Both the position numbers and the translations under genes were made by a program. A DNA stretch of 52,247 nucleotides from Candidatus Nitrosopumilus sp. (lineage in GTDB: Archaea > Thermoproteota > Nitrososphaeria > Nitrososphaerales > Nitrosopumilaceae). The stretch is taken from positions 1 to 52,247 of the forward strand of contig NZ_JANQTA010000030.1 in NCBI RefSeq assembly GCF_028278985.1. The letters are read 5' to 3'. The notes under the pieces were generated by a model. It was not told the DNA's origin. It ran no database searches and saw only the letters and a list, made by a program, of their open reading frames with translations. Below, in pieces: positions 26,822 to 34,438 of this stretch (positions are counted from its first letter, which is position 1; each line of letters starts with the position of its first letter).

Positions 26822-28309
26822 CTAGGAAATATTCATGATTCCTTCTTTGATTAAGAATTGTATACCTTGAACAAAGGAGTTATCATCAATTGCTCCATCT
26901 GCCCACCAACCAGCATTTGTCTTAATCCAATCAGGGATTCCATCAGATCCACCACTAGAACCCTGAGTTGTAGGTGGAATTTGCATTATTCCTTCTTTAA
27001 TCAAGAATTGAATTCCTTGAACAAAAGAACCATCATCGATTGCTCCATCTGCCCACCAACCAGCATTTGTCTTAATCCAATCAGGGATTGCAGGAGTGGA
27101 GGGAGTAACTGGATCTGGGATTGTTGGTATTGATGGAGAACCACCTTCACCAGCAAAAATCGTTACGGGAATTTCAACATAGTCAGATGCAGTAGATGGG
27201 ACAATTCCTTCAGGTGCTAATCCGTAAATCCAAACAACATATTTTGCTTCTCCAGGTTCTTCTTCTACAATCAAGTCAAGGATATACTGACCTGATGGAG
27301 AGTAAAGAAATGGTCTACCTTCTTCCTGAGCAATGGAACGTAATGGTTTAAGATTATCATCTACTACAAGAAAGTCAAATTGAACTTGATTCAAAAATTC
27401 AGTATCATCAAATTTACTGATGAATTTGATTAGCCAGTCCATTTCACATCCTTGAACAGGATCCTCAGGTCCGTAAAATACATGAACTTGATAATCAAAA
27501 CCTACCGTTGACTTCTTTACAGCAGTAGTTTTTTCTATATCAGTTTGACAGCCTTGAGCTGCAAATTTATCTGCAGTAGAAACAATTCCAACAAATGGAC
27601 TTGATTCAACATTTTCTCTATATTCTAATAAAGTGAATTCATATTCAGGTGGAGGAATTCCTTCTGAAACATGAGTGAAAGTTTTAGCTTTAATTGGGAA
27701 TGGAAAATCATCTACAATCCAAACTTTACTTGATGCGCCACCAGTTTTCCAGCCTACTTGAACAGTTTCCCAAGTTCCGGCTGGAACAGTTACAGTTTCA
27801 ATTACTTGAGGTAAAACTTGTTCTCCACCAATGTTACCAATTTTTCCCCAAGATGTAGCTGAGAATGCCTTTGGACCTTTTCCATGTGATGGACCATCAG
27901 ATGTTGCAAATGCTGAAAGCCAAACAACAGAGGATTTGAATGCACCTCGATAAACACCAAGTTCTTCACTACCGCCAGTTGGTTCTGGAGCAATCTTTCC
28001 AAGCTCCATTTCGCCAACAACTACTTTGTTACCATCATAAACTACTGTTTCAGCTAACCATTTTGTTTCACTTCCAGAAGTAACATCACCTTTTATCCAC
28101 AAATCCATTCCAAATTCTGCACATTCTTTGTAGTCAACATGACATATTTCATAAGAAAAATAATCTCCATGTTTGAGTCCTTCACCAGCATGCCAAGTAC
28201 CCTCTTTGTCTACACCGCCTTGTTGGAATTGAGCAAATGCTGAAGGCATCATCAATGAACCTAAAAGTAATGCAGTAATTACTGACAAAGCAAGAAAAAT
28301 TCCTTTCAA
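26822..28309 (-). CDS. Secreted surface protein with two C-terminal W-W modules
   Basis: A 495-residue protein: signal peptide (FLALSVITALLLGSLMMPSAFA), a large beta-rich extracellular domain without recognised family (HYDYFSYE-like start GDYFSYEICHVDYKEC, SAFATSDGPSHGKG, FVVDDNLKPLRSI), a Pro/Thr/Ser linker (PTIPDPVTPSTPAIP), and two nearly identical 37-residue modules (IPDWIKTNAGWWADGAIDD..GIQFLIKEGIM) separated by a Gly/Ser linker. The DNA of the two modules is a near-perfect direct repeat (about 26836-26940 and 26980-27085), implying recent duplication. It likely forms part of the envelope. Confidence 0.85.
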   Translation of the reverse strand: MKGIFLALSVITALLLGSLMMPSAFAQFQQGGVDKEGTWHAGEGLKHGDYFSYEICHVDYKECAEFGMDLWIKGDVTSGSETKWLAETVVYDGNKVVVGEMELGKIAPEPTGGSEELGVYRGAFKSSVVWLSAFATSDGPSHGKGPKAFSATSWGKIGNIGGEQVLPQVIETVTVPAGTWETVQVGWKTGGASSKVWIVDDFPFPIKAKTFTHVSEGIPPPEYEFTLLEYRENVESSPFVGIVSTADKFAAQGCQTDIEKTTAVKKSTVGFDYQVHVFYGPEDPVQGCEMDWLIKFISKFDDTEFLNQVQFDFLVVDDNLKPLRSIAQEEGRPFLYSPSGQYILDLIVEEEPGEAKYVVWIYGLAPEGIVPSTASDYVEIPVTIFAGEGGSPSIPTIPDPVTPSTPAIPDWIKTNAGWWADGAIDDGSFVQGIQFLIKEGIMQIPPTTQGSSGGSDGIPDWIKTNAGWWADGAIDDNSFVQGIQFLIKEGIMNIS

Positions 28310-28433
28310 ATCTATAAAAAATTGGCAAAACGGATAGTTAAACGTTATTCATAAATTGAAAAACAAGTAAAAATACAATCGACGATCTTTTCAAATAAGC
28401 AAATATAGAGGCAAAATTACAGAAAAATTAGAC

Positions 28434-28601
28434 ATGTGTGATTGCTCAAAAATTCACTTGTATGGAGTAGAATTCAAACTAGATGGAATGACAGTAGTTC
28501 CAACATGCAAAGATTGTGGTTTTCCCCTTGATGAGAAACAGGCAGACAAATTCCAAAAAGAATTAGTCAAATCATGGGGTATGGAAGAAGAAGAAGAATA
28601 A
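28434..28601 (+). CDS. Small zinc-binding protein (55 aa)
   Basis: A 55-residue frame starting MCDCSKIHLYGVEFKLDG, with CDC at the start and CKDCG later (Cys25, Cys28), enough for one zinc site, and an acidic EEEEE tail. It is convergent with the Cys-rich gene next door. A complete frame with start and stop; function unknown. Confidence 0.7.
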   Translation: MCDCSKIHLYGVEFKLDGMTVVPTCKDCGFPLDEKQADKFQKELVKSWGMEEEEE

Positions 28602-28628
28602 AAAGAAAAGAAAAAAGTTTGTCTTTCT

Positions 28629-28763
28629 TTAATGTTCTGCGTTTTTACAAAGATCGCCGTTACAATCACAAGTAGAATCACAGTAACATTCACTCTGCAT
28701 TGCACAATCGCATTCAACGCCGTTATCGGCGGATGCTGCACAACCACATGCTGCGTCTGACAT
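28629..28763 (-). CDS. Cys-rich metallothionein-like small protein (44 aa)
   Basis: Ten Cys in 44 residues, arranged as CGC, CDC, CYC, CDC plus singles, with Asp, Ser and Ala between them and only one His. That layout, with no aromatic core except one Tyr, is characteristic of metallothionein-type metal chelators rather than a zinc-finger fold. The ATG at 28763 opens the frame and TAA closes it at 28629. It could buffer copper, which these ammonia oxidisers need in bulk, or zinc. No family match can be claimed. Confidence 0.7.
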   Translation of the reverse strand: MSDAACGCAASADNGVECDCAMQSECYCDSTCDCNGDLCKNAEH

Positions 28764-28899
28764 ATGATACAGCAAACATTACTTGTTTTAAAACATTATT
28801 TTATTAACATAAAATTCAGAATCAAGTTAGAAAAATTATTACAAATTTTTTGAATTTTAATAAAATGCACTAAGCTTTTTGCAATAAATTATTTAGAAA

Positions 28900-29784
28900 T
28901 TACGTAGTAGAAATTATTTCTAGAATGGAATTTGCAGAATTTTTTACAGATTCAGATTGATGGATTAAATCATTAGAGTCAGCCTCCACATCAAAAGCAA
29001 TCTTCAAGATATGAAATAGATCCTGTTCTCTATTCAATCTGTCTTTTATGCTTATGAAATTATTTCTATTTACATATCCCAGATAGAAATAACAGTTAGC
29101 AAGCATAGAATTTGAAACAAAATAATCATGTTTGAATCTAATTAAATTAGAAAAGGAGGAATCGTTAACAACATCAGAAAACCCGATTGTAGACTTTACC
29201 ATTCTTTCAAGAAGAGTAGGAATAGCACGTTCAATTCCAATAGTTTGAGTAGCAACAGAAATGTGATCATTTATAGGATTTTTTTCTAATTTTCTTAATG
29301 CATCAAGCATACTAGAAGAGTTAGAATGAATTTGGTTTAATGCAGAAATAGCATCAATTAGAAAATAAGAAGAACATTTTTGCCAACAGGGTGCAAAAAT
29401 ATCAGCGTTTTCAACAGCATCTTTAGTCTTTTGGCAACAAAAAAGGGATTCAATTAAGCAATTTTTTGCAAAATCAGAAAAGAGTTGCTGCCGTTTTTCT
29501 TTAATTTTAGATAATAACATTTTCAATTCCCAGGAATCATCCTGAATTATTTGAAGAGTATCATACTGAAGAAGTAATTTAGAATTATTTTCAGATAATG
29601 TACCGTGATGAAGTACAATCAGATTTCTCTCATTTTCAATTAATTGATTTTGTTCAGGTTTTCCATCAAAGACTACTAAATCAAATACATTAGAATCAGA
29701 ATTATCATTAGTTAATTTGTATTCTGCCATTCCAATAGGAAAATCAGAGAGATTATGATCTTTGATTACTTGTGAAAAATCCAT
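28900..29784 (-). CDS. Hypothetical soluble protein (294 aa)
   Basis: A 294-residue mostly helical protein with seven Cys, six of them concentrated in the middle (NCLIESLFCCQKTKDAVENADIFAPCWQKC) and a C-terminal helical array (FFHILKIAFDVEA.. SANSILEII). An N-terminal beta part reads VFDLVVFDGKPEQN and NLIVLHHGTLS. I recognise no family. The helical half with Cys resembles some HEPN- or nucleotidyltransferase-associated modules only vaguely. It is the last gene before the tRNA. Confidence 0.6.
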   Translation of the reverse strand: MDFSQVIKDHNLSDFPIGMAEYKLTNDNSDSNVFDLVVFDGKPEQNQLIENERNLIVLHHGTLSENNSKLLLQYDTLQIIQDDSWELKMLLSKIKEKRQQLFSDFAKNCLIESLFCCQKTKDAVENADIFAPCWQKCSSYFLIDAISALNQIHSNSSSMLDALRKLEKNPINDHISVATQTIGIERAIPTLLERMVKSTIGFSDVVNDSSFSNLIRFKHDYFVSNSMLANCYFYLGYVNRNNFISIKDRLNREQDLFHILKIAFDVEADSNDLIHQSESVKNSANSILEIISTT

Positions 29785-29806
29785 ATGGATTCTTGATTAG
29801 ATTTTT

Positions 29807-29899
29807 CTATAAAGTAACCAACTCACAAAAATTTACTAATTCATCCAAAGTCGAAACATTTCCTTTAAATTGAGATTGAAATTGTTTTTTATCAAGCTC
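29807..29899 (-). pseudogene. Possible 3' gene remnant at the tRNA edge
   Basis: A 31-codon open stretch with protein-like composition (KKQFQSQFKGNVSTLDELVNF) ends in TAG at 29807. Upstream it meets a stop inside the tRNA gene and has no plausible start codon. It may be the tail of a gene cut off when the tRNA region was rearranged. The stretch is short enough to arise by chance. Confidence 0.3.
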
Positions 29900-29970
29900 C
29901 TATAGTGTAGTCCGGTTAAGCATACTGCCCTCTCAAGGCAGTGACTCGGGTTCAAATCCCGATGGGAGCA
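29896..29970 (+). tRNA. tRNA-Glu (anticodon CTC)
   Basis: The acceptor stem GCTCCTA pairs with TGGGAGC (one G-T pair); the D-arm holds GTGTAGTCCGGTTAAGCAT; the anticodon stem CTGCC/GGCAG closes the loop CTCTCAA with anticodon CTC; the T-arm is CGGG-TTCAAAT-CCCG. Discriminator A at 29970, no encoded CCA and no intron. The tyrosine recombinase gene starts 45 nt downstream on the same strand, a typical integration arrangement. Confidence 0.95.
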
Positions 29971-30014
29971 TTACACATCTGGTTTAATACTCTGCCAGTA
30001 TTATGATATGATTA

Positions 30015-31358
30015 ATGTCAAAACAGCAGATTTCCGGCTCAAAGCAGGACAAGATAAAACTCTACAATTATGATAGAATCATCACCAATACTTTTGCCCT
30101 GATGGAAAAAGATCTCAATGAAAATAATTTTAGAATTATCAAGAAGTTTGACAGGGTCCTGGTAAACGAGTCATTATCCGATGCCAGACGCTCTAAGATA
30201 CTTGGAACGCTACTAAGTTTGTCAAGAATGCTCAAAATGAATTGGGATGAAACCACCAAAGAAGACATTGAAGAACTAGTGTACAACTTTAACAAAAAAT
30301 TCAGCAAAGATGGTCAAGAGACAAACACAACTGCAGACCACAAAAAGATTCTCAAGAACTTTTACAGATGGTTAAAGTTTGATTCAAGAGACCAAAAGCA
30401 AGTTGGGGATCCTACAGAAACAAGTTGGATTAGAATCAAGAAACCAAAAGAAAATCTAACTGCAGACATGCTAATTACAGAAGCAGAAAAAAATTCTTTG
30501 CTCAAAGCATGCGGAGAGAATCTCAGGGACAGAGCATTTGTCCACACGTTTTCTGATTTAGCTTGCAGGCCTGGAGAAATATTGAGTCGTCAAATCAAAC
30601 ATGTAAGATTTGATGACAAGGGAGCAGTGATTGTAGTTGATGGAAAAACTGGACCTAGACCAGTCAGAGTAATTGAATGCGTTCCAGATTTGGCATCATA
30701 CTTTGACAAGCATCCAAAAAACGACGATCCTGATGCACCGTTATGGATTGCAATGGATGAGAAAAAGTTCGGAGAGGCTTGGTCTTATCATGCAATGAGG
30801 AAAAGACTGCAAAGAGTTTGCGATGTTGCCGAAGTACACAAGAGAGTATGGCCAAATTTGTTCAGACATACAGGTGCAACAAAAACAGGAATGTTCCTTA
30901 CTGAATCACTGCAAAAGAAGAGATACGGATGGTCTTCAGGCTCTAAAATGCCAGGTCGATATGAACACATGATGAATTCAGACGTAGAAGAGGCAATGCT
31001 CAAACACTATGGAATTTCAACTACCAAAAAAGAGAACTTGGTAAACAAACCAAAAATCTGCCATATTTGTGACCTTCCAAATTCCTACGATTCTAAAATC
31101 TGCTCAAAATGTGGCAAGCCGTTGGACCTCAAAACAGTACTAGAAAATGAAGAAAAAAATGAAGAAGAAAGACAAAGTCTCAAAAAAGAAGTTGACAATC
31201 TAAAGGAGAATATGGATACCATAATTCAGCAAAAAATGGAAGAATACAACAAATCATTCATCAAAGAAATAGAGAAAATCTATGACAAGGAAAACGATGC
31301 ATTGATCAAGCGACTGGATGACATGGATGAAAAGTTCTACAAGAAAAACAAGTCATAA
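30015..31358 (+). CDS. Tyrosine recombinase (integrase) with zinc ribbon and coiled coil
   Basis: A 447-residue site-specific recombinase. Residues 20-140 form the core-binding domain; the catalytic domain shows Arg185 (ACRPGEILS), Lys211 (DGKTGPRP), Arg284-His285 (PNLFRHTGAT), Trp306 and the likely nucleophile Tyr316 (GRYEHMMN). The first His of the usual H-x-x-R is Asn281. A zinc ribbon (C349-x2-C, C363-x2-C) and a long coiled coil follow, an architecture common in thaumarchaeal integrases. Next to tRNA-Glu it marks one end of an integrated element. The gene is intact, so integration has not split it as SSV-type integrases do. Confidence 0.92.
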   Translation: MSKQQISGSKQDKIKLYNYDRIITNTFALMEKDLNENNFRIIKKFDRVLVNESLSDARRSKILGTLLSLSRMLKMNWDETTKEDIEELVYNFNKKFSKDGQETNTTADHKKILKNFYRWLKFDSRDQKQVGDPTETSWIRIKKPKENLTADMLITEAEKNSLLKACGENLRDRAFVHTFSDLACRPGEILSRQIKHVRFDDKGAVIVVDGKTGPRPVRVIECVPDLASYFDKHPKNDDPDAPLWIAMDEKKFGEAWSYHAMRKRLQRVCDVAEVHKRVWPNLFRHTGATKTGMFLTESLQKKRYGWSSGSKMPGRYEHMMNSDVEEAMLKHYGISTTKKENLVNKPKICHICDLPNSYDSKICSKCGKPLDLKTVLENEEKNEEERQSLKKEVDNLKENMDTIIQQKMEEYNKSFIKEIEKIYDKENDALIKRLDDMDEKFYKKNKS

Positions 31359-31375
31359 CATGTGTCATGTTACAC

Positions 31376-31620
31376 GTCGCAAAAATTGGTGATACCAGTT
31401 TCTTGTTTTATCAAAGCATCACTCAAATTATTTCATTTTCTTATTTCCAACTTGTCCAACCAACCCAAAGATATAGGGAAAATGGTTGGTTGGTTGGATT
31501 TTTAGGCACAAAATTAAGCAATTCACAACCCAATTCACAACCAGTTTTTGATAATTTAGGCACGATTTCCAACCCGGTTGTGACCCAAAAAATCATTTTT
31601 TTCTTTGATGTGTATATATA
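31376..31620. repeat. 245-bp structured unit, copy 1
   Basis: Landmarks: a 27-bp block beginning AAATTGGTGATACCAG at 31383; an 11-bp hairpin (TCCAACCAACC 31455-31465 with GGTTGGTTGGA 31488-31498) around a loop with ATATAGGGA; TTAGGCAC at 31502; two direct CACAACC words at 31524 and 31536; a second TTAGGCAC at 31556; and GGTTGTG at 31576 complementary to CACAACC. No convincing protein is encoded. Unit borders are approximate. Confidence 0.8.
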
Positions 31621-31815
31621 CAGACGTAAATTGGTGATACCAGTTTCTTGTTTTCTAAAAAGCACAACTCAAAATGTTCTATTTTCTAAATTCTAACCTA
31701 CTAACTAACCGGCAGAATATAGGGAATTGTGTTAGTTAGTTAGTTTTTAGGCACGAAATTGGGCAAAACCTAACCAAATACCTAACCAATTTTGCCATAT
31801 TCTAGGCGTGAAAAA
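31621..31815. repeat. 245-bp structured unit, copy 2 (truncated at right)
   Basis: Every landmark of copy 1 recurs exactly 245 bp later: the identical 27-bp block at 31628, a hairpin (ACTAACTAAC 31700-31709 with GTTAGTTAGT 31735-31744), the loop ATATAGGGA, TTAGGCAC at 31747, and two direct CCTAACC words at 31769 and 31781. The arms and words differ from copy 1 but changed together. Flanking GGCAAAA/TTTTGCC encloses the words. Its tail runs into the 3' end of the cupredoxin gene. Confidence 0.8.
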
Positions 31816-31845
31816 TAACCTGTTATTGTCTAAATTCTGGTGATT

Positions 31846-32616
31846 TCAAGAGCTGAATTTCAAAAACAAATCATTTAGAACTGCAAGCTGCTCCATTGCA
31901 AGTGCCCTAAGTGATTTTATTTCATCTTTTAGCTCTGCAATGTGATCTTTTTGTTCAGAAATTGTCTGTCTCATACTGTTTGATTCGGATTCCAGCTCAT
32001 CATACATGATTCTTAATTGTCCCTTGTCCAATGCCAGCATTTCGGCACGTGTTTTTTCAGTCTCTAATTGTGACTTTAGATTTTCAACCTCGTAATTCAG
32101 TGTAGTTATTCTGTTGCTAAGTACAACGTTGATTCTGGAATCCTCATCATAACCGTTGTTATTTTGTGCCGGATTGTTTCCATTAGAATTTGGTGGGGTG
32201 TATCTGTCCTTGTTTTCTGGTTCATCTGGAAGCTCAAAGACAACTATGTTTCCTTCCATCCAAGGATGGAGAATACAGAAATAATCATAGCTTCCTACAC
32301 TGGTAAATCTGAAAGAATAATCATAGCTTCCCATTATCAGTCCTGAATCAAACACACCGTCCGGACCATCTGTCGGATTTCCACTTGTAACTGAATGTGC
32401 AGCAGCGTCCTTGTTAATCCACTTTACAGTGCTTCCTTGTTGAACAAGGACTCCTGATGGATCGTAACAGCTGTTGCTTGTCTCGCAACCTGGTGCGGCA
32501 GTTCCAGAAGGTATTGAGATTGTAACAGTTTCTGCAAATGCTTCTTGAAGTGTTATTGAAAACATGGTTCCAAAAAGTAATGAAAATGTAATGGCTACCA
32601 TAATTGTATTATGCAT
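31846..32616 (-). CDS. Secreted cupredoxin (plastocyanin-like) with C-terminal coiled coil
   Basis: From the ATG at 32616: signal peptide (TIMVAITFSLLFGTMFSITLQ, cleavage near EAFA), then one blue-copper domain with ligands His74 (AAHSV), Cys114, His117 and Met120 (YFCILHPWMEG), a linker rich in Asn/Pro, and an 80-residue coiled coil ending the protein. It would carry electrons outside the membrane, in line with copper-based respiration in ammonia oxidisers. The frame is open upstream to 32721 but that extension has no sense before a signal peptide. It is divergent from the ribbon-helix-helix gene. Confidence 0.9.
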   Translation of the reverse strand: MHNTIMVAITFSLLFGTMFSITLQEAFAETVTISIPSGTAAPGCETSNSCYDPSGVLVQQGSTVKWINKDAAAHSVTSGNPTDGPDGVFDSGLIMGSYDYSFRFTSVGSYDYFCILHPWMEGNIVVFELPDEPENKDRYTPPNSNGNNPAQNNNGYDEDSRINVVLSNRITTLNYEVENLKSQLETEKTRAEMLALDKGQLRIMYDELESESNSMRQTISEQKDHIAELKDEIKSLRALAMEQLAVLNDLFLKFSS

Positions 32617-32711
32617 ATGTTGAATTAGACAGTTCAATAGATTATAAAGTATTCTATTATATTCTACTAGAATACCTTGGTTATGTGTTACAAAGTATGC
32701 CGTTATCATAT

Positions 32712-32855
32712 ATGAAGACAAAGACTACTGTATCTATAGACATAGAAGTCTACAAGTGGATTGAATCTATGGTCAAGCGTGGAAGATTTGCGACAATAAG
32801 TCATGGTATTGAATATTGTGCAAGAATAGTCAAAGAACAAAAATTGATCAATTGA
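32712..32855 (+). CDS. Ribbon-helix-helix (CopG-like) DNA-binding protein (47 aa)
   Basis: The ATG at 32712 starts MKTKTTVSIDIEVYKWIES, a short N-terminal strand followed by two helices, and continues MVKRGRFATISHGIEYCARIVKE. This is the ribbon-helix-helix pattern of small repressors (basic strand TKTTVSI, turn GRFAT, helix 2 SHGIEYCARI). The longer open frame from 32604 overlaps the cupredoxin signal region on the other strand and is unlikely. It probably regulates itself, the cupredoxin or the integrated element. Confidence 0.8.
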   Translation: MKTKTTVSIDIEVYKWIESMVKRGRFATISHGIEYCARIVKEQKLIN

Positions 32856-32910
32856 AGAATCAACACGTCAGATAGATTAATGCTGATTTTGAGTCAGAAT
32901 ACTGATTATT

Positions 32911-33072
32911 TTACATTATTAGGTCTCTATCGGTAATTTCACATTCGCATCCAAAATTTGTACAAGCCCAAGTATAGTAAGGATATCCATTATTGTGAAA
33001 ATTTACCGTTTTCATATGTCTTTCAGAATGTTTACAGTATAGACAAGTAGGTGTTTCGTAATCCCAACTCAT
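32911..33072 (-). CDS. Small zinc-binding protein (53 aa)
   Basis: A 53-residue frame from an ATG at 33072 with CLYC (Cys10, Cys13) and CTNFGCEC near the C-terminus, aromatic residues between (NNGYPYYTWACTNFGC), which look like a single zinc ribbon. Convergent with the ribbon-helix-helix gene. Function unknown; typical of mobile-element cargo. Confidence 0.65.
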   Translation of the reverse strand: MSWDYETPTCLYCKHSERHMKTVNFHNNGYPYYTWACTNFGCECEITDRDLIM

Positions 33073-33231
33073 GAGGTATTATGCTTATAGAATTAGTAAA
33101 AGATTGTGCTAGGAACAATTGTATTAATTATGTTTAATTGAGAGCCTTAGACTGATTTTACATTTCTCTATGAGAGAATTAAGGGACAAATCTCAACAGA
33201 TTTGAACTTGGAAAAAATTCCAAAATTTTAG

Positions 33232-33264
33232 TGTAAAACATGGCACAGTTGTCTGTGTTTTACA
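33232..33264 (-). terminator. Hairpin downstream of the 336-aa membrane protein gene
   Basis: TGTAAAACA plus CAG (33232-33240 and 33246-33248, with a 5-nt bulge) pair with CTGTGTTTTACA (33253-33264) over a TTGT loop, 22 nt after the stop at 33286. A second small stem TTGGAA-AAAA-TTCCAA follows at 33208-33223. T-rich sequence lies beyond on the minus strand. The remaining non-coding 33073-33231 shows nothing else clear. Confidence 0.45.
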
Positions 33265-33285
33265 TGATTTGATCCAAAATAGATT

Positions 33286-34296
33286 TTAATAAAGAGTTTT
33301 CATCAAATTCCCATATTTTTCCACAAACAATTTTAAATTTTCTATGAATACTTTAAGATCATTTGGATTTATCTCATTTGTATGGGTTATTTTAAAAATT
33401 TTTAATGCATTTGAATATAATTCAATTAAAAAATCTATTTCTTCAGAATCAAGATTTTTTACTGTTTTATTATTTTTAACATGTTGTAGTGATTCAATTC
33501 TATTTTCGGTTCTAGTCTTAAATGAATTTAATTCAACTTCAATACCTGGAAATTTTAAATGTGTTAGAATCCAGTTGGGTAAAGATTTAACATCATAAAT
33601 TTTTTCAGTTATAAAATCGAGATATGGTTGTTGTGCATTAGGATTATACAAAGAAAGATTTCGTAATTCAAGATTTGGATATTTTTGAGAGATTTTTTTA
33701 ATAAAATCTTGAAGTAGATAGTCAATTTCTTGGGTATATCTATTTGGGAAGTTTCGTTCTAATGATAAAATGATGTTATTTAATAACGGAAATATGCCTG
33801 GATGTCCATCATTAATTCTTTTCATCTGAGAAATCAAGGAAGACAATCCATTTTGTGTGTAAGCTTCGAGATACATCGAATTATTAGAATGATGAAATTC
33901 AATAGTTTGAAGATTTGAAGAAATCTCATTTTTTGTTAAACGTTTAGCTTCTAATTCAGAAATATTTAATGAAGTTGAAGGATACAGAGTTGCAAAAATA
34001 TTAACAAGACATCGTCCTATGTCTTCCTTGACATAGTTTACTTGATTATCCAAAAATTGGGACACCTTATTTGTTTGCTGATTTTGTTTATGTGCAATAA
34101 CGGCTATCAATGTACCTAGAAAAATTTCAACAGCAAGTGTCATATTATTTCCAATTTGATTTGTATCTTCATTAAACCAATTTAGCACAGATAATGAAAC
34201 AGCTATATAGAATATTGATAGTAAAATCCAAATTTTATATTGAGATACCCTGTTTTTAATTTTCTTTAATTGAATTTGTGTATTTAGTGAAATCAA
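33286..34296 (-). CDS. Hypothetical membrane protein (336 aa)
   Basis: Two membrane helices near the N-terminus (IWILLSIFYIAVSLSVLNW, TLAVEIFLGTLIAVIAH) lead into a large helical cytoplasmic part rich in Lys, Asn and Leu. No catalytic motif is apparent. The composition is more AT-driven (Asn, Ile, Lys) than the core genes, as often seen in acquired genes. I recognise no family. Confidence 0.6.
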   Translation of the reverse strand: MISLNTQIQLKKIKNRVSQYKIWILLSIFYIAVSLSVLNWFNEDTNQIGNNMTLAVEIFLGTLIAVIAHKQNQQTNKVSQFLDNQVNYVKEDIGRCLVNIFATLYPSTSLNISELEAKRLTKNEISSNLQTIEFHHSNNSMYLEAYTQNGLSSLISQMKRINDGHPGIFPLLNNIILSLERNFPNRYTQEIDYLLQDFIKKISQKYPNLELRNLSLYNPNAQQPYLDFITEKIYDVKSLPNWILTHLKFPGIEVELNSFKTRTENRIESLQHVKNNKTVKNLDSEEIDFLIELYSNALKIFKITHTNEINPNDLKVFIENLKLFVEKYGNLMKTLY

Positions 34297-34356
34297 TTAA
34301 ATAAATAACTATCTTCTTATTTTTAGCATTTTGGTGCAGTAAATATTGAACCTCAA

Positions 34357-34379
34357 AACATGGATAACTCTTCCATGTT
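34357..34379. repeat. Inverted repeat between two hypothetical genes
   Basis: AACATGGA and TCCATGTT form a perfect 8-bp inverted repeat with a 7-bp spacer, midway in the 142-bp gap. It could be a terminator for the gene ending at 34439 or an operator for the gene starting at 34296. No T tract follows. Confidence 0.4.
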
Positions 34380-34438
34380 ATTCGTCTAAATTATGAAAGA
34401 TATTTTGTAAATATTGGACGGTTCAAATCTTGGCAAGT

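Noticed and set aside
26836-27085. The 37-residue module DNA repeats as a CRISPR array
   Set aside because: There are only two copies, they encode a protein domain in frame, and there are no short spacers.
27802-28020. Additional minus-strand frame within the 495-residue surface protein
   Set aside because: It is a shadow of that gene; the gene's own frame has the signal peptide and modules.
31484-31497. GGTTGGTTGGTTGG as a G-quadruplex
   Set aside because: The second copy has GTTAGTTAGTTAG at the same place, which cannot form it, while the arm pairing is preserved in both. A stem explains the data better.
31367-31696. A 109-codon plus-strand frame through the structured repeats
   Set aside because: It covers one unit and part of the next with no matching frame in the second copy, and the change in arms makes no sense as protein. 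It is treated as non-coding.
32604-32711. Longer form of the ribbon-helix-helix protein
   Set aside because: The extra N-terminus overlaps the cupredoxin start on the other strand and does not belong to the ribbon-helix-helix fold.
34420-34437. GGTTCAAATCTTGGCAAG, resembling the tRNA-Glu T-arm, as the far attachment site of the island
   Set aside because: Only ten bases match the T-loop consensus and the flanking acceptor-stem sequence does not. Similar GGTTCRA words occur at 38133 and 47435, as expected by chance.
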